DNA of 64,000 nt, taken from contig NZ_JAFRDR010000013.1 of NCBI RefSeq assembly GCF_017377795.1, forward strand, positions 87,306 through 151,305, written 5' to 3'. The notes beneath the pieces were generated by a model. The model was given only the letters and a program-made list of their open reading frames with translations, did no database searches and was not told where the DNA came from. Both the position numbers and the translations under genes were made by a program. Origin of the DNA: Williamsia soli. Its GTDB lineage: Bacteria > Actinomycetota > Actinomycetes > Mycobacteriales > Mycobacteriaceae. Shown here in pieces: positions 26,343-34,640 of the stretch; the stretch's first letter is position 1, and the number at the start of each line of letters is the position of its first letter.

Positions 26343-27761
26343 TCAGAGTTTGATGGTCACGCATTTGACCTGACTGTAGTGATGCAGTGCCTCCGAGCCC
26401 TTTTCGCGACCGTAACCACTGTTCTTCCATCCCCCGAACGGCGTCTGGACCGATGCAGTGGACCAGGTGTTGACGAACACCTGGCCGACGCGCAGTCGGT
26501 CACTGATGGTGAGCGCGCGAGAAACATCTCGCGTCCACACGCCGGCGACGAGGCCGTAGTCCGACTCGTTCGCCAACGCGACCGCCTCGGCATCGTCGGC
26601 AAACGGGATCACCACCACCACCGGCCCGAAAACTTCCTCGCGCGCTATCCGCGCCGAGTTGTCGATGCTGGTGTAAATGGTGGGATCGATATAGAAACCA
26701 CCGGTCTCCTCCGCCAACTCCGACACAGTCCCGCCGGTCTCGGTGTGCGCACCATCCGCCTCGGCCACCTTGAAATACTCTTGTACGCGGGCGAATTGGT
26801 CCCGGGTGATCAGAGGCCCGATGTCCTCGCCGACCCGGACTGATGCCGCCCGCTCGACGAGTTTGGCGACCACTTCATCGTGGATCGAACGGTGCACGAG
26901 TAGCCGGGTGCCCGCCGAGCAGACCTGGCCCGCGTTGGCGGTGAAAGCCTGCACGGCACCGGCGACCGCTGCATCGACGTCCGCGTCGGCGAAGATGATG
27001 TTCGCCGACTTGCCACCCAGTTCCAAGGTCAGCGGGATGATTCGCTCCGCTGCGATCTTGCCGATGGCACGCCCTGTGGGCACCGATCCGGTGAAGGCGA
27101 CCTTCGCGACGTCCGGATGCTCGACGAGCGCCGCACCGACTTCGGCACCGGTGCCGAGGACCACGTTGAAGACCCCGGGCCCAAAGCCGACTTCTGTGGC
27201 CAACTGCGCGAGTCGGATCGTGGTCGACGATGTGTACTCGGACGGCTTGACCACCACTGTGTTACCTGCGGCCAGCGCCGGCGCACAGGCCCTGGCTGCC
27301 TGGTTGAGAGGGACATTCCAGGGCGTGATGACACCGACGACACCAAACGGCTCACGTCGGGTGTACACGTGTTGATCGGGTGCCACGTCCAAGGTGTCGC
27401 CGACCGGCATCCCGATGAGGCCACCGTAGAAGTCGAAATACGTAGCCGAACCCTCAATCTCACCCAGCGCGACCGATTCTGGTTTGCCTGTTTCGCTGAT
27501 CTCCAGTAGCGCGAGGTGCTGCGCGTCCGCGCGCATGGCCCGAGCGAGATCGGAGAAGAGTCGAGCGCGCGCCAGCCCGGGGACCTGCCGCCACGGTTCG
27601 GTCGCATCCGATGCCGCGGCAACCGCTGCGGCGATGTCGACGGAATCGCCACTGGCGATGCGACGCACCGTGACTCCGGACGCGGGATTTGTGACACCGA
27701 GATAGTCGCCTCTCGATGGCGCGGCCGAGGAACCGCCAATCCAATGATCTAGTTGTTCCAA
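26343..27761 (-). CDS. NAD(P)-dependent aldehyde dehydrogenase
   Basis: An enzyme of about 472 residues with TPWNVPLNQ, FTGSVPTGRAIG, catalytic Glu in LELGGKSAN and Cys in GQVCSAGTRLL. It is the last gene of the leftward operon 31486-26343. No ATG or GTG suits the start: the frame is open into the aldo/keto reductase gene, and the best fit to the family is a TTG at 27761, 16 bp after that gene's stop, preceded by AGAAGGG at rather long spacing. The start is therefore uncertain. It probably oxidises the aldehyde made by the LuxC-like reductase or another step. Confidence 0.85.
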   Translation of the reverse strand: MEQLDHWIGGSSAAPSRGDYLGVTNPASGVTVRRIASGDSVDIAAAVAAASDATEPWRQVPGLARARLFSDLARAMRADAQHLALLEISETGKPESVALGEIEGSATYFDFYGGLIGMPVGDTLDVAPDQHVYTRREPFGVVGVITPWNVPLNQAARACAPALAAGNTVVVKPSEYTSSTTIRLAQLATEVGFGPGVFNVVLGTGAEVGAALVEHPDVAKVAFTGSVPTGRAIGKIAAERIIPLTLELGGKSANIIFADADVDAAVAGAVQAFTANAGQVCSAGTRLLVHRSIHDEVVAKLVERAASVRVGEDIGPLITRDQFARVQEYFKVAEADGAHTETGGTVSELAEETGGFYIDPTIYTSIDNSARIAREEVFGPVVVVIPFADDAEAVALANESDYGLVAGVWTRDVSRALTISDRLRVGQVFVNTWSTASVQTPFGGWKNSGYGREKGSEALHHYSQVKCVTIKL

Positions 27762-27777
27762 CGTCTCAGGTGCCCTT

Positions 27778-28773
27778 CTAGGTGCTCGGCGTGAACATCG
27801 CACGCCGCTTGTTGAGGAAATCGTGTGGATACCCAAGCCGCACCCGGGACGCCGTCTCCAGCCGCTCGAGGTGCGTGTGGTCGAGTCGGACGCCCAGCGC
27901 ACCCAGATTGTCCCGCAATTGGGCGACGGTACGGGCACCGATCGACGGCATAAGCCCTTGGCTGCTCACCCACGCGAGAGCCACTCGCGCCGGTGTGGTG
28001 TCCAGTTCTGCGGCAATGTCTCCGACCGCCGCGACCGCACGCTGAGCGGAGGAAGACAACTTGACCGGCCCAGAATCCGAATGCTTACCGGCCAAGAGTC
28101 CGCGCGCCAGAGGACTCCACGCACAGACTGCGATCCCGAGATCCCGGGCCATCGGCAAGAGTTCGCGATCAGGAGTCCTTGCTATCAGCGAATACTCCAC
28201 CTGCATGGCGCAGAACGAGGTCCAGCCACGTAACTCGGCGATGGCGTCGGAACGCGACACCACCCACGCCGGTGTATTGGTCACCCCGATCGACAGCACC
28301 TTGCCCGCACGCACCAGGTCATCGAGCGAGCGCAACGTCTCCTCGGTGGGTGTGCACTGGTCCCAGGCATGGACCCACAACAGGTCGATGTAGTCGGTGC
28401 CCAAGCGTCGCAAGCTCGTCTCCACACTGCGCCGCAGACTCTTTCGGTGGCCACCACCGGAGTTGGGGTCGCCCTTCTCGGTCGGCAACGTGTACTTGGT
28501 ACTCAGTACTACATTGTCCCGCTCCGACGTGACAAACCTGCCGACCATTTCCTCGCTGACACCGTTGGTGTAGACGTTCGCGGTGTCGACGAAGTTGCCG
28601 CCCCACTCGCGATAGATGTCGTAAATCTCCCGACACGCCGCCTCCTCGGCACCGAACCCCCAATCGGTACCGAATGTCATTGCGCCCAGACATAGTTCAC
28701 TGACCCGCAGCCCGGACTTGCCGAGTATGCGTATCGGCATCACGCCACTTCCGCCGTCCTTGGGTTCAGGCAT
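27778..28773 (-). CDS. Aldo/keto reductase
   Basis: A 331-residue NADPH-dependent reductase of the Tas/YajO type. The catalytic tetrad can be placed as Asp in FVDTAN, Tyr in VYTNG, Lys in STKY and His in WVHAWD. ATG 28773 overlaps the stop of the LuxC-like gene by 8 bp and implies coupling; ATG 28740 (MPIRILGKSG) fits the family N-terminus and is the alternative. It would reduce an aldehyde or ketone, perhaps the aldehyde produced by the neighbouring acyl-CoA reductase. Confidence 0.87.
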   Translation of the reverse strand: MPEPKDGGSGVMPIRILGKSGLRVSELCLGAMTFGTDWGFGAEEAACREIYDIYREWGGNFVDTANVYTNGVSEEMVGRFVTSERDNVVLSTKYTLPTEKGDPNSGGGHRKSLRRSVETSLRRLGTDYIDLLWVHAWDQCTPTEETLRSLDDLVRAGKVLSIGVTNTPAWVVSRSDAIAELRGWTSFCAMQVEYSLIARTPDRELLPMARDLGIAVCAWSPLARGLLAGKHSDSGPVKLSSSAQRAVAAVGDIAAELDTTPARVALAWVSSQGLMPSIGARTVAQLRDNLGALGVRLDHTHLERLETASRVRLGYPHDFLNKRRAMFTPST

Positions 28774-30181
28774 CGTCGTCCACCACCCAGTTGACGAAAC
28801 GATGCAATGGATACATTCCGTCATGAGGGCTGCCCATGCTGCCGGTCATGGCACTGCCGAGTCTGACCACCCGTTGAACACCCGCGGTCGCCAGGTCATC
28901 ACGGATCTCCGCCTTGCGATGCGTCGGATAGACGCCGACGGTCTGGGTGGCCACCGTCGCCAGCGACGCGGCGTCACGCATCGCGGCGACCGGGATCACG
29001 TTGACCGTCTTGTTCGTTGGATGGAAATCGACCATCTCCGGTGACCGCACCACGAGTCCGCGCCCGTCGAAGCTGCCCCACACCCGGTACTCGGGCTCCA
29101 GGAACCGCATACCCTCAACAGCTTCTCGGATGTCGGACGCCGGCTTCGGGCCGACCGCCGATGTGAAGTCGCGATCGACGCCCATCCTCTCCACGAGCAG
29201 GCCACAGAATCGATCGACCTGTTCGATGTCCCCCTCCACACAGATGTGACGCGCAGCCAGACACGCATCCTGGTTGAAGATGGTGACGTCTTTGGCAGCG
29301 AGCTCGGCGACCTCGCGCAACGTCTCGTCGGACTCGAACGCCTCCCGGCCGATGACTGACATCGACACCTTTGGGTCGAACGAGATCAGCTGAAATCCGG
29401 GCCCCGCGTACTTTGCCGCGTTCTCGATGGCGGCGCCGCCGCCCCAGGCGACGAGTTTGTCGAAATACTGCGAACGGTAGAGGATGTTCTCCACCTTCTC
29501 GTCTCCACCACGCCAATACACCGCCGACATCGACTGCAACACAGGGTGGTTCGGCGCGATATCAGCCATGGTCCGCAGCACCGCCACGGTCGTGAACGGG
29601 TCTGCTGACGGCATCTTGAAGACGTTGACCGCCTTGGTGAGTGCCGCGTCCGCGATCGACGTCATCGCGGCGCTCGGCGAATTGCCTGCCAGCATGTGAA
29701 CGAGCCGTGGCGGGAATGCACGAATGCGGCTGACCCTGCCATTCGGGTCGGTGCGTTCAACCCAGCCGTCGAGGACGTCGACGTCGCCGAAGGTCTTCTC
29801 GAGGCGGTACTCGAGCGCCTCTCTGGTCAGGAACTGTCCTGGACGTGCGAAGGTGTTCTCGATGATCCGGCGGGGCAACGCACTGACCTGAAGAGTCATC
29901 TCGAGCGACTCCTGGAGATACCCGTTCTTCTCCAAGGTCAGATGAGCGGCCGTCTCGACCAGGAAGTCGATGATGTCGGAAACGGGAACGTCGAAGGCCG
30001 GCCCCTGTTGAATCCGGGGTACGAACAAGTCGTTGAACTCGATCTTCGGCGTGACGAACGGGACGCCGAAATCGCGAGAGAGGTATTCGTTGGCCTCACC
30101 CCAGATCAGCTTGCCTCGCACGAAGTGTGGTACTCGGATCTTCGTCGTGGTTGTTTCTGCGATGGATTCGGTCACTGTCAT
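28766..30181 (-). CDS. LuxC-like acyl-CoA reductase
   Basis: A 471-residue protein of the LuxC family (aldehyde dehydrogenase superfamily), which reduces an acyl-CoA or acyl-enzyme to an aldehyde with NADPH. Cys307 in FNQDACLAARH fits the acyl-carrying cysteine. The upstream gene encodes a LuxE-like protein, the partner that activates the acid in the bioluminescence fatty acid reductase. No luxA, luxB or luxD is present. The start ATG 30181 is 9 bp after the LuxE-like stop. Confidence 0.85.
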   Translation of the reverse strand: MTVTESIAETTTTKIRVPHFVRGKLIWGEANEYLSRDFGVPFVTPKIEFNDLFVPRIQQGPAFDVPVSDIIDFLVETAAHLTLEKNGYLQESLEMTLQVSALPRRIIENTFARPGQFLTREALEYRLEKTFGDVDVLDGWVERTDPNGRVSRIRAFPPRLVHMLAGNSPSAAMTSIADAALTKAVNVFKMPSADPFTTVAVLRTMADIAPNHPVLQSMSAVYWRGGDEKVENILYRSQYFDKLVAWGGGAAIENAAKYAGPGFQLISFDPKVSMSVIGREAFESDETLREVAELAAKDVTIFNQDACLAARHICVEGDIEQVDRFCGLLVERMGVDRDFTSAVGPKPASDIREAVEGMRFLEPEYRVWGSFDGRGLVVRSPEMVDFHPTNKTVNVIPVAAMRDAASLATVATQTVGVYPTHRKAEIRDDLATAGVQRVVRLGSAMTGSMGSPHDGMYPLHRFVNWVVDDDA

Positions 30182-30190
30182 GATGGGTCC

Positions 30191-31486
30191 TCAATCCTCG
30201 ATGAATCCGCGGACGTATGCGTCCATGGTTCCGGCACAGGTGATCTTGTCGTCGTCCTTCAGGTCCGAGTAGCGCGAGATCTGGTCGAAGACCGTGGTTC
30301 CGGGGCGGCCACATGGGCACCCCCCGAGGTCCGCCAGGATCTTGTCTCCGCAAATCGTTCCGCCCCAACGGCCGTCAACCGTGGTGTCGAAGAAGCCCGC
30401 ACGCCCCTCGACCATTCCGTCCGATACCGGTGCGAGCGTCTCGCCGTTTTTGTCGAGGACGAGCAGAACCACCTCCGCCGGAACGTGATACCGACCCACC
30501 AGGCATTTCGGCAAACGTAGATTCAGTTCCTGCATCGAGTAGTAGTGCAAGAACCGGCTCGGATCGATGTTGAGTATGCGGTAGATCTTGGACTGGTAGT
30601 CGTCCGGCAGCGACGTGCCCTTCAGGCCACCACCAGTTGTCAGGGCGTTGTCCCCGGTGAGGTCGCCCTCCGCGACGCCCATTTCCCGAAGTATCTCGGC
30701 GAGCCGGTAGAGGTTCGGGAATTGTGAACTGAAGAAGAATCGTTCGGAGCGGCGCTCGCGGATCCGCTCCGCGAAATAATGGAGCCGCTCTTCGTTCTGC
30801 TGCTGCCGGCCGGCGGCCTCGGCCTCGAACTGCGCGACCTCGTCAGGTGCCGCGGTGCCGTCGGCCATGGCACGTCTCATGGCTTGCAAACGGGACATGT
30901 AGCGGTGGTGCCCGCCCGGCGCGCTGGTCGGCGGCAATTCGATGCTGTCGGGACTCCGATAGGAAGCCGCGAGCATCTCGCGCATGGCGATGTGCGAACT
31001 GAGCGTGGTCTCGGGACCCACCGGGATGAAATTCCACTTGTTTTCCGGTGGGAGTCCCAGTTCGGCAAGGCAATCAAGCATGTTCTGCGACGACGTGTCG
31101 CGGTCGGACTGCGTCTTGTTCAAGAACGAACCCTTGCCACTGGTCCCACTCGAACTCGAGACCATGTGACCGGCTGCCTCGAGCCTGTCAATCCAACCGT
31201 CGACATCTTCCACACCGCTGACGTCGACATCGACGACCCGGTGGGTCGACAGGGAGTCGAGCCAGCGATTCATCTGTGCCCACTTGCCCTTGGCGATGAG
31301 CGACTCGGGATAACTCTTGTACGTCGTATGAGGGAAGAGCAGAGGCACCAAGTCCTCTCGGGAACGGATCTTTGTGATGCCTTCCCCCTCAGCGCGCTGT
31401 GCCAACACGGGCACCTGGGCACGGCGCTCCTGGAACCGCGCGTCCCCAACCTCGATGAGATCGCGCTGGTCGGTTGTCACTGACAT
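30191..31486 (-). CDS. LuxE/PaaK-like acyl-activating protein
   Basis: A 431-residue member of the LuxE (acyl-protein synthetase)/phenylacetate-CoA ligase-like group. It has a Ser/Thr/Gly-rich adenylation motif (SSSSGTSGKGSF) and the C-terminal pattern CPCGRPGTT followed by SRYSDLKDDDKI. LuxE forms an acyl-AMP and passes the acyl group to itself and then to LuxC. ATG 31486 was chosen for its GGAGGAACC site; the open frame upstream covers the promoter. It heads the operon LuxE-LuxC-aldo/keto reductase-aldehyde dehydrogenase and is divergent from a TetR gene. Confidence 0.82.
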   Translation of the reverse strand: MSVTTDQRDLIEVGDARFQERRAQVPVLAQRAEGEGITKIRSREDLVPLLFPHTTYKSYPESLIAKGKWAQMNRWLDSLSTHRVVDVDVSGVEDVDGWIDRLEAAGHMVSSSSGTSGKGSFLNKTQSDRDTSSQNMLDCLAELGLPPENKWNFIPVGPETTLSSHIAMREMLAASYRSPDSIELPPTSAPGGHHRYMSRLQAMRRAMADGTAAPDEVAQFEAEAAGRQQQNEERLHYFAERIRERRSERFFFSSQFPNLYRLAEILREMGVAEGDLTGDNALTTGGGLKGTSLPDDYQSKIYRILNIDPSRFLHYYSMQELNLRLPKCLVGRYHVPAEVVLLVLDKNGETLAPVSDGMVEGRAGFFDTTVDGRWGGTICGDKILADLGGCPCGRPGTTVFDQISRYSDLKDDDKITCAGTMDAYVRGFIED

Positions 31487-31535
31487 CGGTTCCTCCAGAT
31501 GAAGAGATGATCGGGATCGGGATCGGTCGATGAAA

Positions 31536-31556
31536 TTAACCATACCCATCGGTAAA
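31536..31556. promoter_or_regulatory. Imperfect palindrome in LuxE-like/TetR divergent region
   Basis: TTAACC and GGTAAA, separated by 9 bp, form 5 of 6 matching arm positions. It lies 50 bp upstream of the LuxE-like start and 20 bp upstream of the TetR ATG. It could be the TetR operator, but the symmetry is modest. Confidence 0.35.
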
Positions 31557-31576
31557 GTTTTTTGTCCAGCTCGGTG

Positions 31577-32266
31577 ATGGCAGACTTGGCGTCCGTGACA
31601 TCGACCAATCCGAAGAGCGCACCGGACGCCGCCGCCCGCGGACGCGGCGGCCGTCCGACGAAGGCGCAGGCCTCGGCACTGGACCGCACCATCAGCGAAT
31701 GCGCTCTCCGGCTGTTCCTCGAGCACGGCTACGAGGGCACGTCCATGAACGCGATCGCGGCAGCCGCCCACACCACGAAACCTTCGTTGTACGCCCGCTT
31801 CCCGACAAAGGAAGATGTCTTCCGTTCAGTGATCGGATGGGCGTTGGCGCGCAGCGACTGGCCGTCGCCGGAGCCGCCTCCACCGGACCCTGAAAACCTG
31901 GAGAAGGCACTGCGCGCCATCGCGCACGCTGCGGTCAGGCGTTCGATGAACCCCTCGGTGATCAAGCTCGAGCAGATTGCCATCTCCCATGCGGCGCGCT
32001 ATCCCGACATCGCCCGGCGCACCTACGGAACAGGTTTCTGGCCGCGGAAACAGATGGTGGTCGACCTGCTGGTGCAACATGCGGCCACAGGCTCGATCGT
32101 CGCCGAGTCCCCCGAGACGCTTGCCGAGTTGTTTCTGGGCATGGTCGGCGCACAGTCCCGACTCGCATCATTCGGCATCGTTCGTGACACCGATGATCAG
32201 GAACGACTCACCGACGCCGCGGTGCAGCTCTTCCTGCGGAGCCTGCGACCTGGTCGGCCGGGGTGA
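31577..32266 (+). CDS. TetR-family transcriptional regulator
   Basis: A 229-residue regulator with a basic, Gly/Arg-rich lead (RGRGGRPTKAQ) and a helix-turn-helix at about residues 55-74 (TSMNAIAAAAHTTKPSLYARF). It is divergent from the LuxE/LuxC-like operon and probably controls it. ATG 31577 was chosen; GTG 31574 and TTG 31562 are in frame but no clear ribosome site decides. Its 3' end overlaps the convergent TetR gene by 59 bp. Confidence 0.88.
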   Translation: MADLASVTSTNPKSAPDAAARGRGGRPTKAQASALDRTISECALRLFLEHGYEGTSMNAIAAAAHTTKPSLYARFPTKEDVFRSVIGWALARSDWPSPEPPPPDPENLEKALRAIAHAAVRRSMNPSVIKLEQIAISHAARYPDIARRTYGTGFWPRKQMVVDLLVQHAATGSIVAESPETLAELFLGMVGAQSRLASFGIVRDTDDQERLTDAAVQLFLRSLRPGRPG

Positions 32267-32894
32267 TCATCCGTAGACAGAACGCGCTGATGTGCTCGAT
32301 CTCAGCCTGATTCGGCTCCGCGCGCTGCCACAGGTAGTCGGTCAACTTTCCCAGAGTGGCGTGGGCGGCGAGCGATGCGTCGAAGTCCGGATCTGCACTC
32401 CCCAATTGTGCGAACGGCTCCACGAGGAGTGACGCCATCGGGCCGGTGGCCGACAGCGAACCGCTCGCGGAGTCCTCGCCGAGACTGCCGGCGTTCCAGG
32501 ACACCGCACGGGTGATTTCCGCGGTGTCACCCGCCGCCTGGGCCAAGACACCCTCGACCCACCGTCTGACCTTGCCTTCTGCGGTGGACTCCTTGCTCAT
32601 CTGATGCTCGACGTAGGCGCGCAGACGCGTCGTGCCGTCTTCGATCAACGCCGCGACCAAAGCGTCTTTGGACGAGAAGTGGCGATAGAACGCTTCGTTG
32701 GACAGTCCCGCGGCTGCCACGATGTCGGAGACCCTGGGCCGGGACGTGGTGCCCCGGGTCCGGATCACCTCCAGTGCGGCATCGAGTAGCCGCCGAACCT
32801 CTGTGGCGTAGTTGGCGCCGCGTTTGGCCAGACTCCGCTGCGCGATCCGGCTCGCCAGATCGTCAGCAGTACCGTCAGTCGATCGCTCTGTCAC
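32208..32894 (-). CDS. TetR-family regulator, candidate master regulator of the locus
   Basis: A 228-residue regulator with an extended N-terminus (about 30 residues before helix 1) and a helix-turn-helix at about 54-73 (RVSDIVAAAGLSNEAFYRHF). It is the last gene of the leftward operon 34573-32208, whose promoter holds three copies of the locus-wide palindrome. A TetR gene in an operon behind such sites is typical of autoregulation, so it is the best candidate to bind the motif. This is an inference. GTG start at 32894. Confidence 0.88.
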   Translation of the reverse strand: MTERSTDGTADDLASRIAQRSLAKRGANYATEVRRLLDAALEVIRTRGTTSRPRVSDIVAAAGLSNEAFYRHFSSKDALVAALIEDGTTRLRAYVEHQMSKESTAEGKVRRWVEGVLAQAAGDTAEITRAVSWNAGSLGEDSASGSLSATGPMASLLVEPFAQLGSADPDFDASLAAHATLGKLTDYLWQRAEPNQAEIEHISAFCLRMITPADQVAGSAGRAAPRRR

Positions 32895-32903
32895 AGTGCA
32901 AGG

Positions 32904-33236
32904 CTAATGCGCATCGCCGGGTTCACACTCGGTGGTCACCTCCAACAGCCTGATGGCCGGCGGCGGATCCATCTGCAGTGCGTCCGACATGTTCAGCGCG
33001 CCCGACTGCGCTGCTGACCGCAACAGGTCGAGAGCGGTGGTCAGGTCGTCGCACTCGATCTCGTACAGCGCAATATGGGGCCCGTCGTCGCCCACCGGCC
33101 GCAGTCGCCGCGCGGAGACGAAGGCTTCGAGCGCAACGACCTCCGGCAGATGTACCTCGTCGTACCAACTGTTGTACTCCCGTACACGTTCCGGAGAGCT
33201 CGGATGGGATTCCACCAACAGAATTCCTCGTGCCAT
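32904..33236 (-). CDS. Small EthD-like/dimeric alpha-beta barrel protein
   Basis: A 110-residue protein with the pattern of ferredoxin-like dimeric barrels: a beta strand GILLVES, then NSWYDEVHLPEV, which resembles the EthD/antibiotic-monooxygenase family, and LYEIECDD. Such proteins act as small oxygenases, isomerases or cyclases, or accompany oxygenases. ATG 33236 follows AGGGAAC; five codons upstream another ATG is less well placed. It lies 9 bp before the TetR gene and 27 bp after the SDR gene. Confidence 0.75.
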   Translation of the reverse strand: MARGILLVESHPSSPERVREYNSWYDEVHLPEVVALEAFVSARRLRPVGDDGPHIALYEIECDDLTTALDLLRSAAQSGALNMSDALQMDPPPAIRLLEVTTECEPGDAH

Positions 33237-33263
33237 TGTCGTTCCCTTCAACTTGATCGAGAG

Positions 33264-34088
33264 TTATTGAGCTCGGCCTACCGCGGCGCAGACCCCGCCG
33301 TCGACAAGCAGGTCCACACCACTGAGGAAGCTTGCTTCATCCGACAGCACGAAGGCCGCCACTGCGGCCACCTCCTCCGCCCGGCCGAGGCGACCGACCG
33401 GGGTCTGCTCCACCCACGCGCCCATACGAGGATTGTCGGCAGCCTCCTGGCGGCCTTGCGGAGTATCGATGAGGCCTGGTGACACCGAGCAGATTCGGCC
33501 ACCCAGTGGCCCGAGGCGGACGGCTTCGCGCCGGACGAACTGCTTGACTCCGAGTTTTGCGATCGCGTACGCGGCACCGGGGTGTTCGATCCCCGCCCCG
33601 ACACTCTCGTGGATGCGTTCGAAGAAGTGCTCACTCAGGGGATCATCGAGGATGGCTGCGGTCGCGGCACCGACCTGGACACCGCCGATCACCGGGGCCA
33701 TCGACGCGAATGCGACCCATGCCGTGCCCGGCACCGTGAGCGGTCGTAGTGCGGCAGCGATTCGCGCAGTACCGATCAGGTCGACGGCGAAGATTGTTTT
33801 CCAATCGGCCATCGTCGGGGAGATCCCCGCGACATGGGCCACCGCCCGCAGCGAGCCCGACTCACCCACCCGGGTCGCCAAGCGATCAAGACCGTCCACA
33901 TCGGTGATGTCGAGAACATACGGGTGCACCATAGCGTCCCCGCGCTCCGACAACTCTGCGGCCGCGGCGGTCGCTGTCGTCTCGTCACGGTCGACGAGAA
34001 GCAGGGTGTCCACCATCGAGGTGATCCGGCGGGCACATTCGAGGCCCATGCCACGACCCGCGCCGGTGACGACGCCGACGGTGCTCAC
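33264..34088 (-). CDS. Short-chain dehydrogenase/reductase
   Basis: A 274-residue SDR. GVVTGAGRGMG binds the cofactor, FASMAP carries the catalytic Ser and AAYAIAKLG has the Tyr-x3-Lys. There is an insertion of about 25 residues between Ser and Tyr (AAILDDPLSEHFFERIHES) as in some hydroxysteroid-type SDRs. GTG 34088 overlaps the glyoxalase-like stop (GTGA), so the genes are coupled. Confidence 0.85.
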   Translation of the reverse strand: MSTVGVVTGAGRGMGLECARRITSMVDTLLLVDRDETTATAAAAELSERGDAMVHPYVLDITDVDGLDRLATRVGESGSLRAVAHVAGISPTMADWKTIFAVDLIGTARIAAALRPLTVPGTAWVAFASMAPVIGGVQVGAATAAILDDPLSEHFFERIHESVGAGIEHPGAAYAIAKLGVKQFVRREAVRLGPLGGRICSVSPGLIDTPQGRQEAADNPRMGAWVEQTPVGRLGRAEEVAAVAAFVLSDEASFLSGVDLLVDGGVCAAVGRAQ

Positions 34089-34573
34089 GACTGCGCCGCC
34101 CAGCACGGTTGCATCATCGGTTCGGCCGCGCGGGTGACGAGCTCCATCCGAATACCGTTGTTGCCGCGCAGGAAGGCGAAGAACGGTGCGCCGCCGGCAC
34201 TTCGGGTTGCCTCGACGGCGTAGCCGTTGCGCATCAGTTCATCGGTGTCCGCGCCGACGTCATCAGACCAGTAACCCAGATGATGGACGCCCGAGCCCGC
34301 AACTGGCTGCCAGAACGTGCCCGGGATCGTGTTGACGACTTCGAGCCGGGGCGTACTGATCGAGTAGGAACACGCGAACTCCAGCGTCACCTCTCCCGAC
34401 GGCAAGGTCACCGCCGTCGGGCCGCCGATCGTCGGGCCCCACTCGTACCCGAGCAGCGACGTCAGCTGCTCACGTGTCGCGCTCGGATCGTCCGACACGA
34501 TCCCAACATGGAAGAGGTCTTCAGCATTCACCGTCGTCGCCCACGCTTTCGTCTGATCACGGTCGAGAATCAT
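34085..34573 (-). CDS. VOC (glyoxalase/dioxygenase) superfamily protein
   Basis: A 162-residue protein with the paired beta-alpha-beta-beta-beta modules of the vicinal-oxygen-chelate fold. Possible metal ligands are His in LFHVGIV, Glu in VTLEFACS, His in GVHHLGYW and Glu in GIRMELVT, a usual H-E-H-E set. It could be an epimerase, isomerase or ring-cleavage enzyme. ATG 34573 is chosen with moderate confidence; a GTG at 34531 is the alternative. The start region overlaps the leftmost of three operator-like palindromes. Confidence 0.82.
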   Translation of the reverse strand: MILDRDQTKAWATTVNAEDLFHVGIVSDDPSATREQLTSLLGYEWGPTIGGPTAVTLPSGEVTLEFACSYSISTPRLEVVNTIPGTFWQPVAGSGVHHLGYWSDDVGADTDELMRNGYAVEATRSAGGAPFFAFLRGNNGIRMELVTRAAEPMMQPCWAAQS

Positions 34574-34621
34574 CTTCAGACTATCCAGAACTATGTTCTG
34601 TATGCGCAGAATGCTATTCTG
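34565..34621. promoter_or_regulatory. Three copies of locus-wide operator motif at exact 21-bp spacing
   Basis: 34565-34579 GAGAAT-CAT-CTTCAG (right arm 4 of 6), 34586-34600 CAGAAC-TAT-GTTCTG (perfect palindrome) and 34607-34621 CAGAAT-GCT-ATTCTG (perfect palindrome, identical to 25473-25487). Centres are at 34572, 34593 and 34614. The array lies between the divergent glyoxalase-like gene and the acyl-CoA dehydrogenase at 34641 and probably controls both directions. Confidence 0.7.
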
Positions 34622-34640
34622 AGTCAAACAAGGAGGCGTC

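Noticed and set aside
26343..31486. A bioluminescence operon
   Set aside because: LuxC- and LuxE-like genes are present, but the nearest luciferase-like proteins are of the F420 type and lie in other operons; no luxA/luxB pair.
34586..34621. KstR operators and hence a cholesterol regulon
   Set aside because: The half-sites are similar, but the spacer is 3 bp instead of 2, and no canonical cholesterol gene is recognised in the window.
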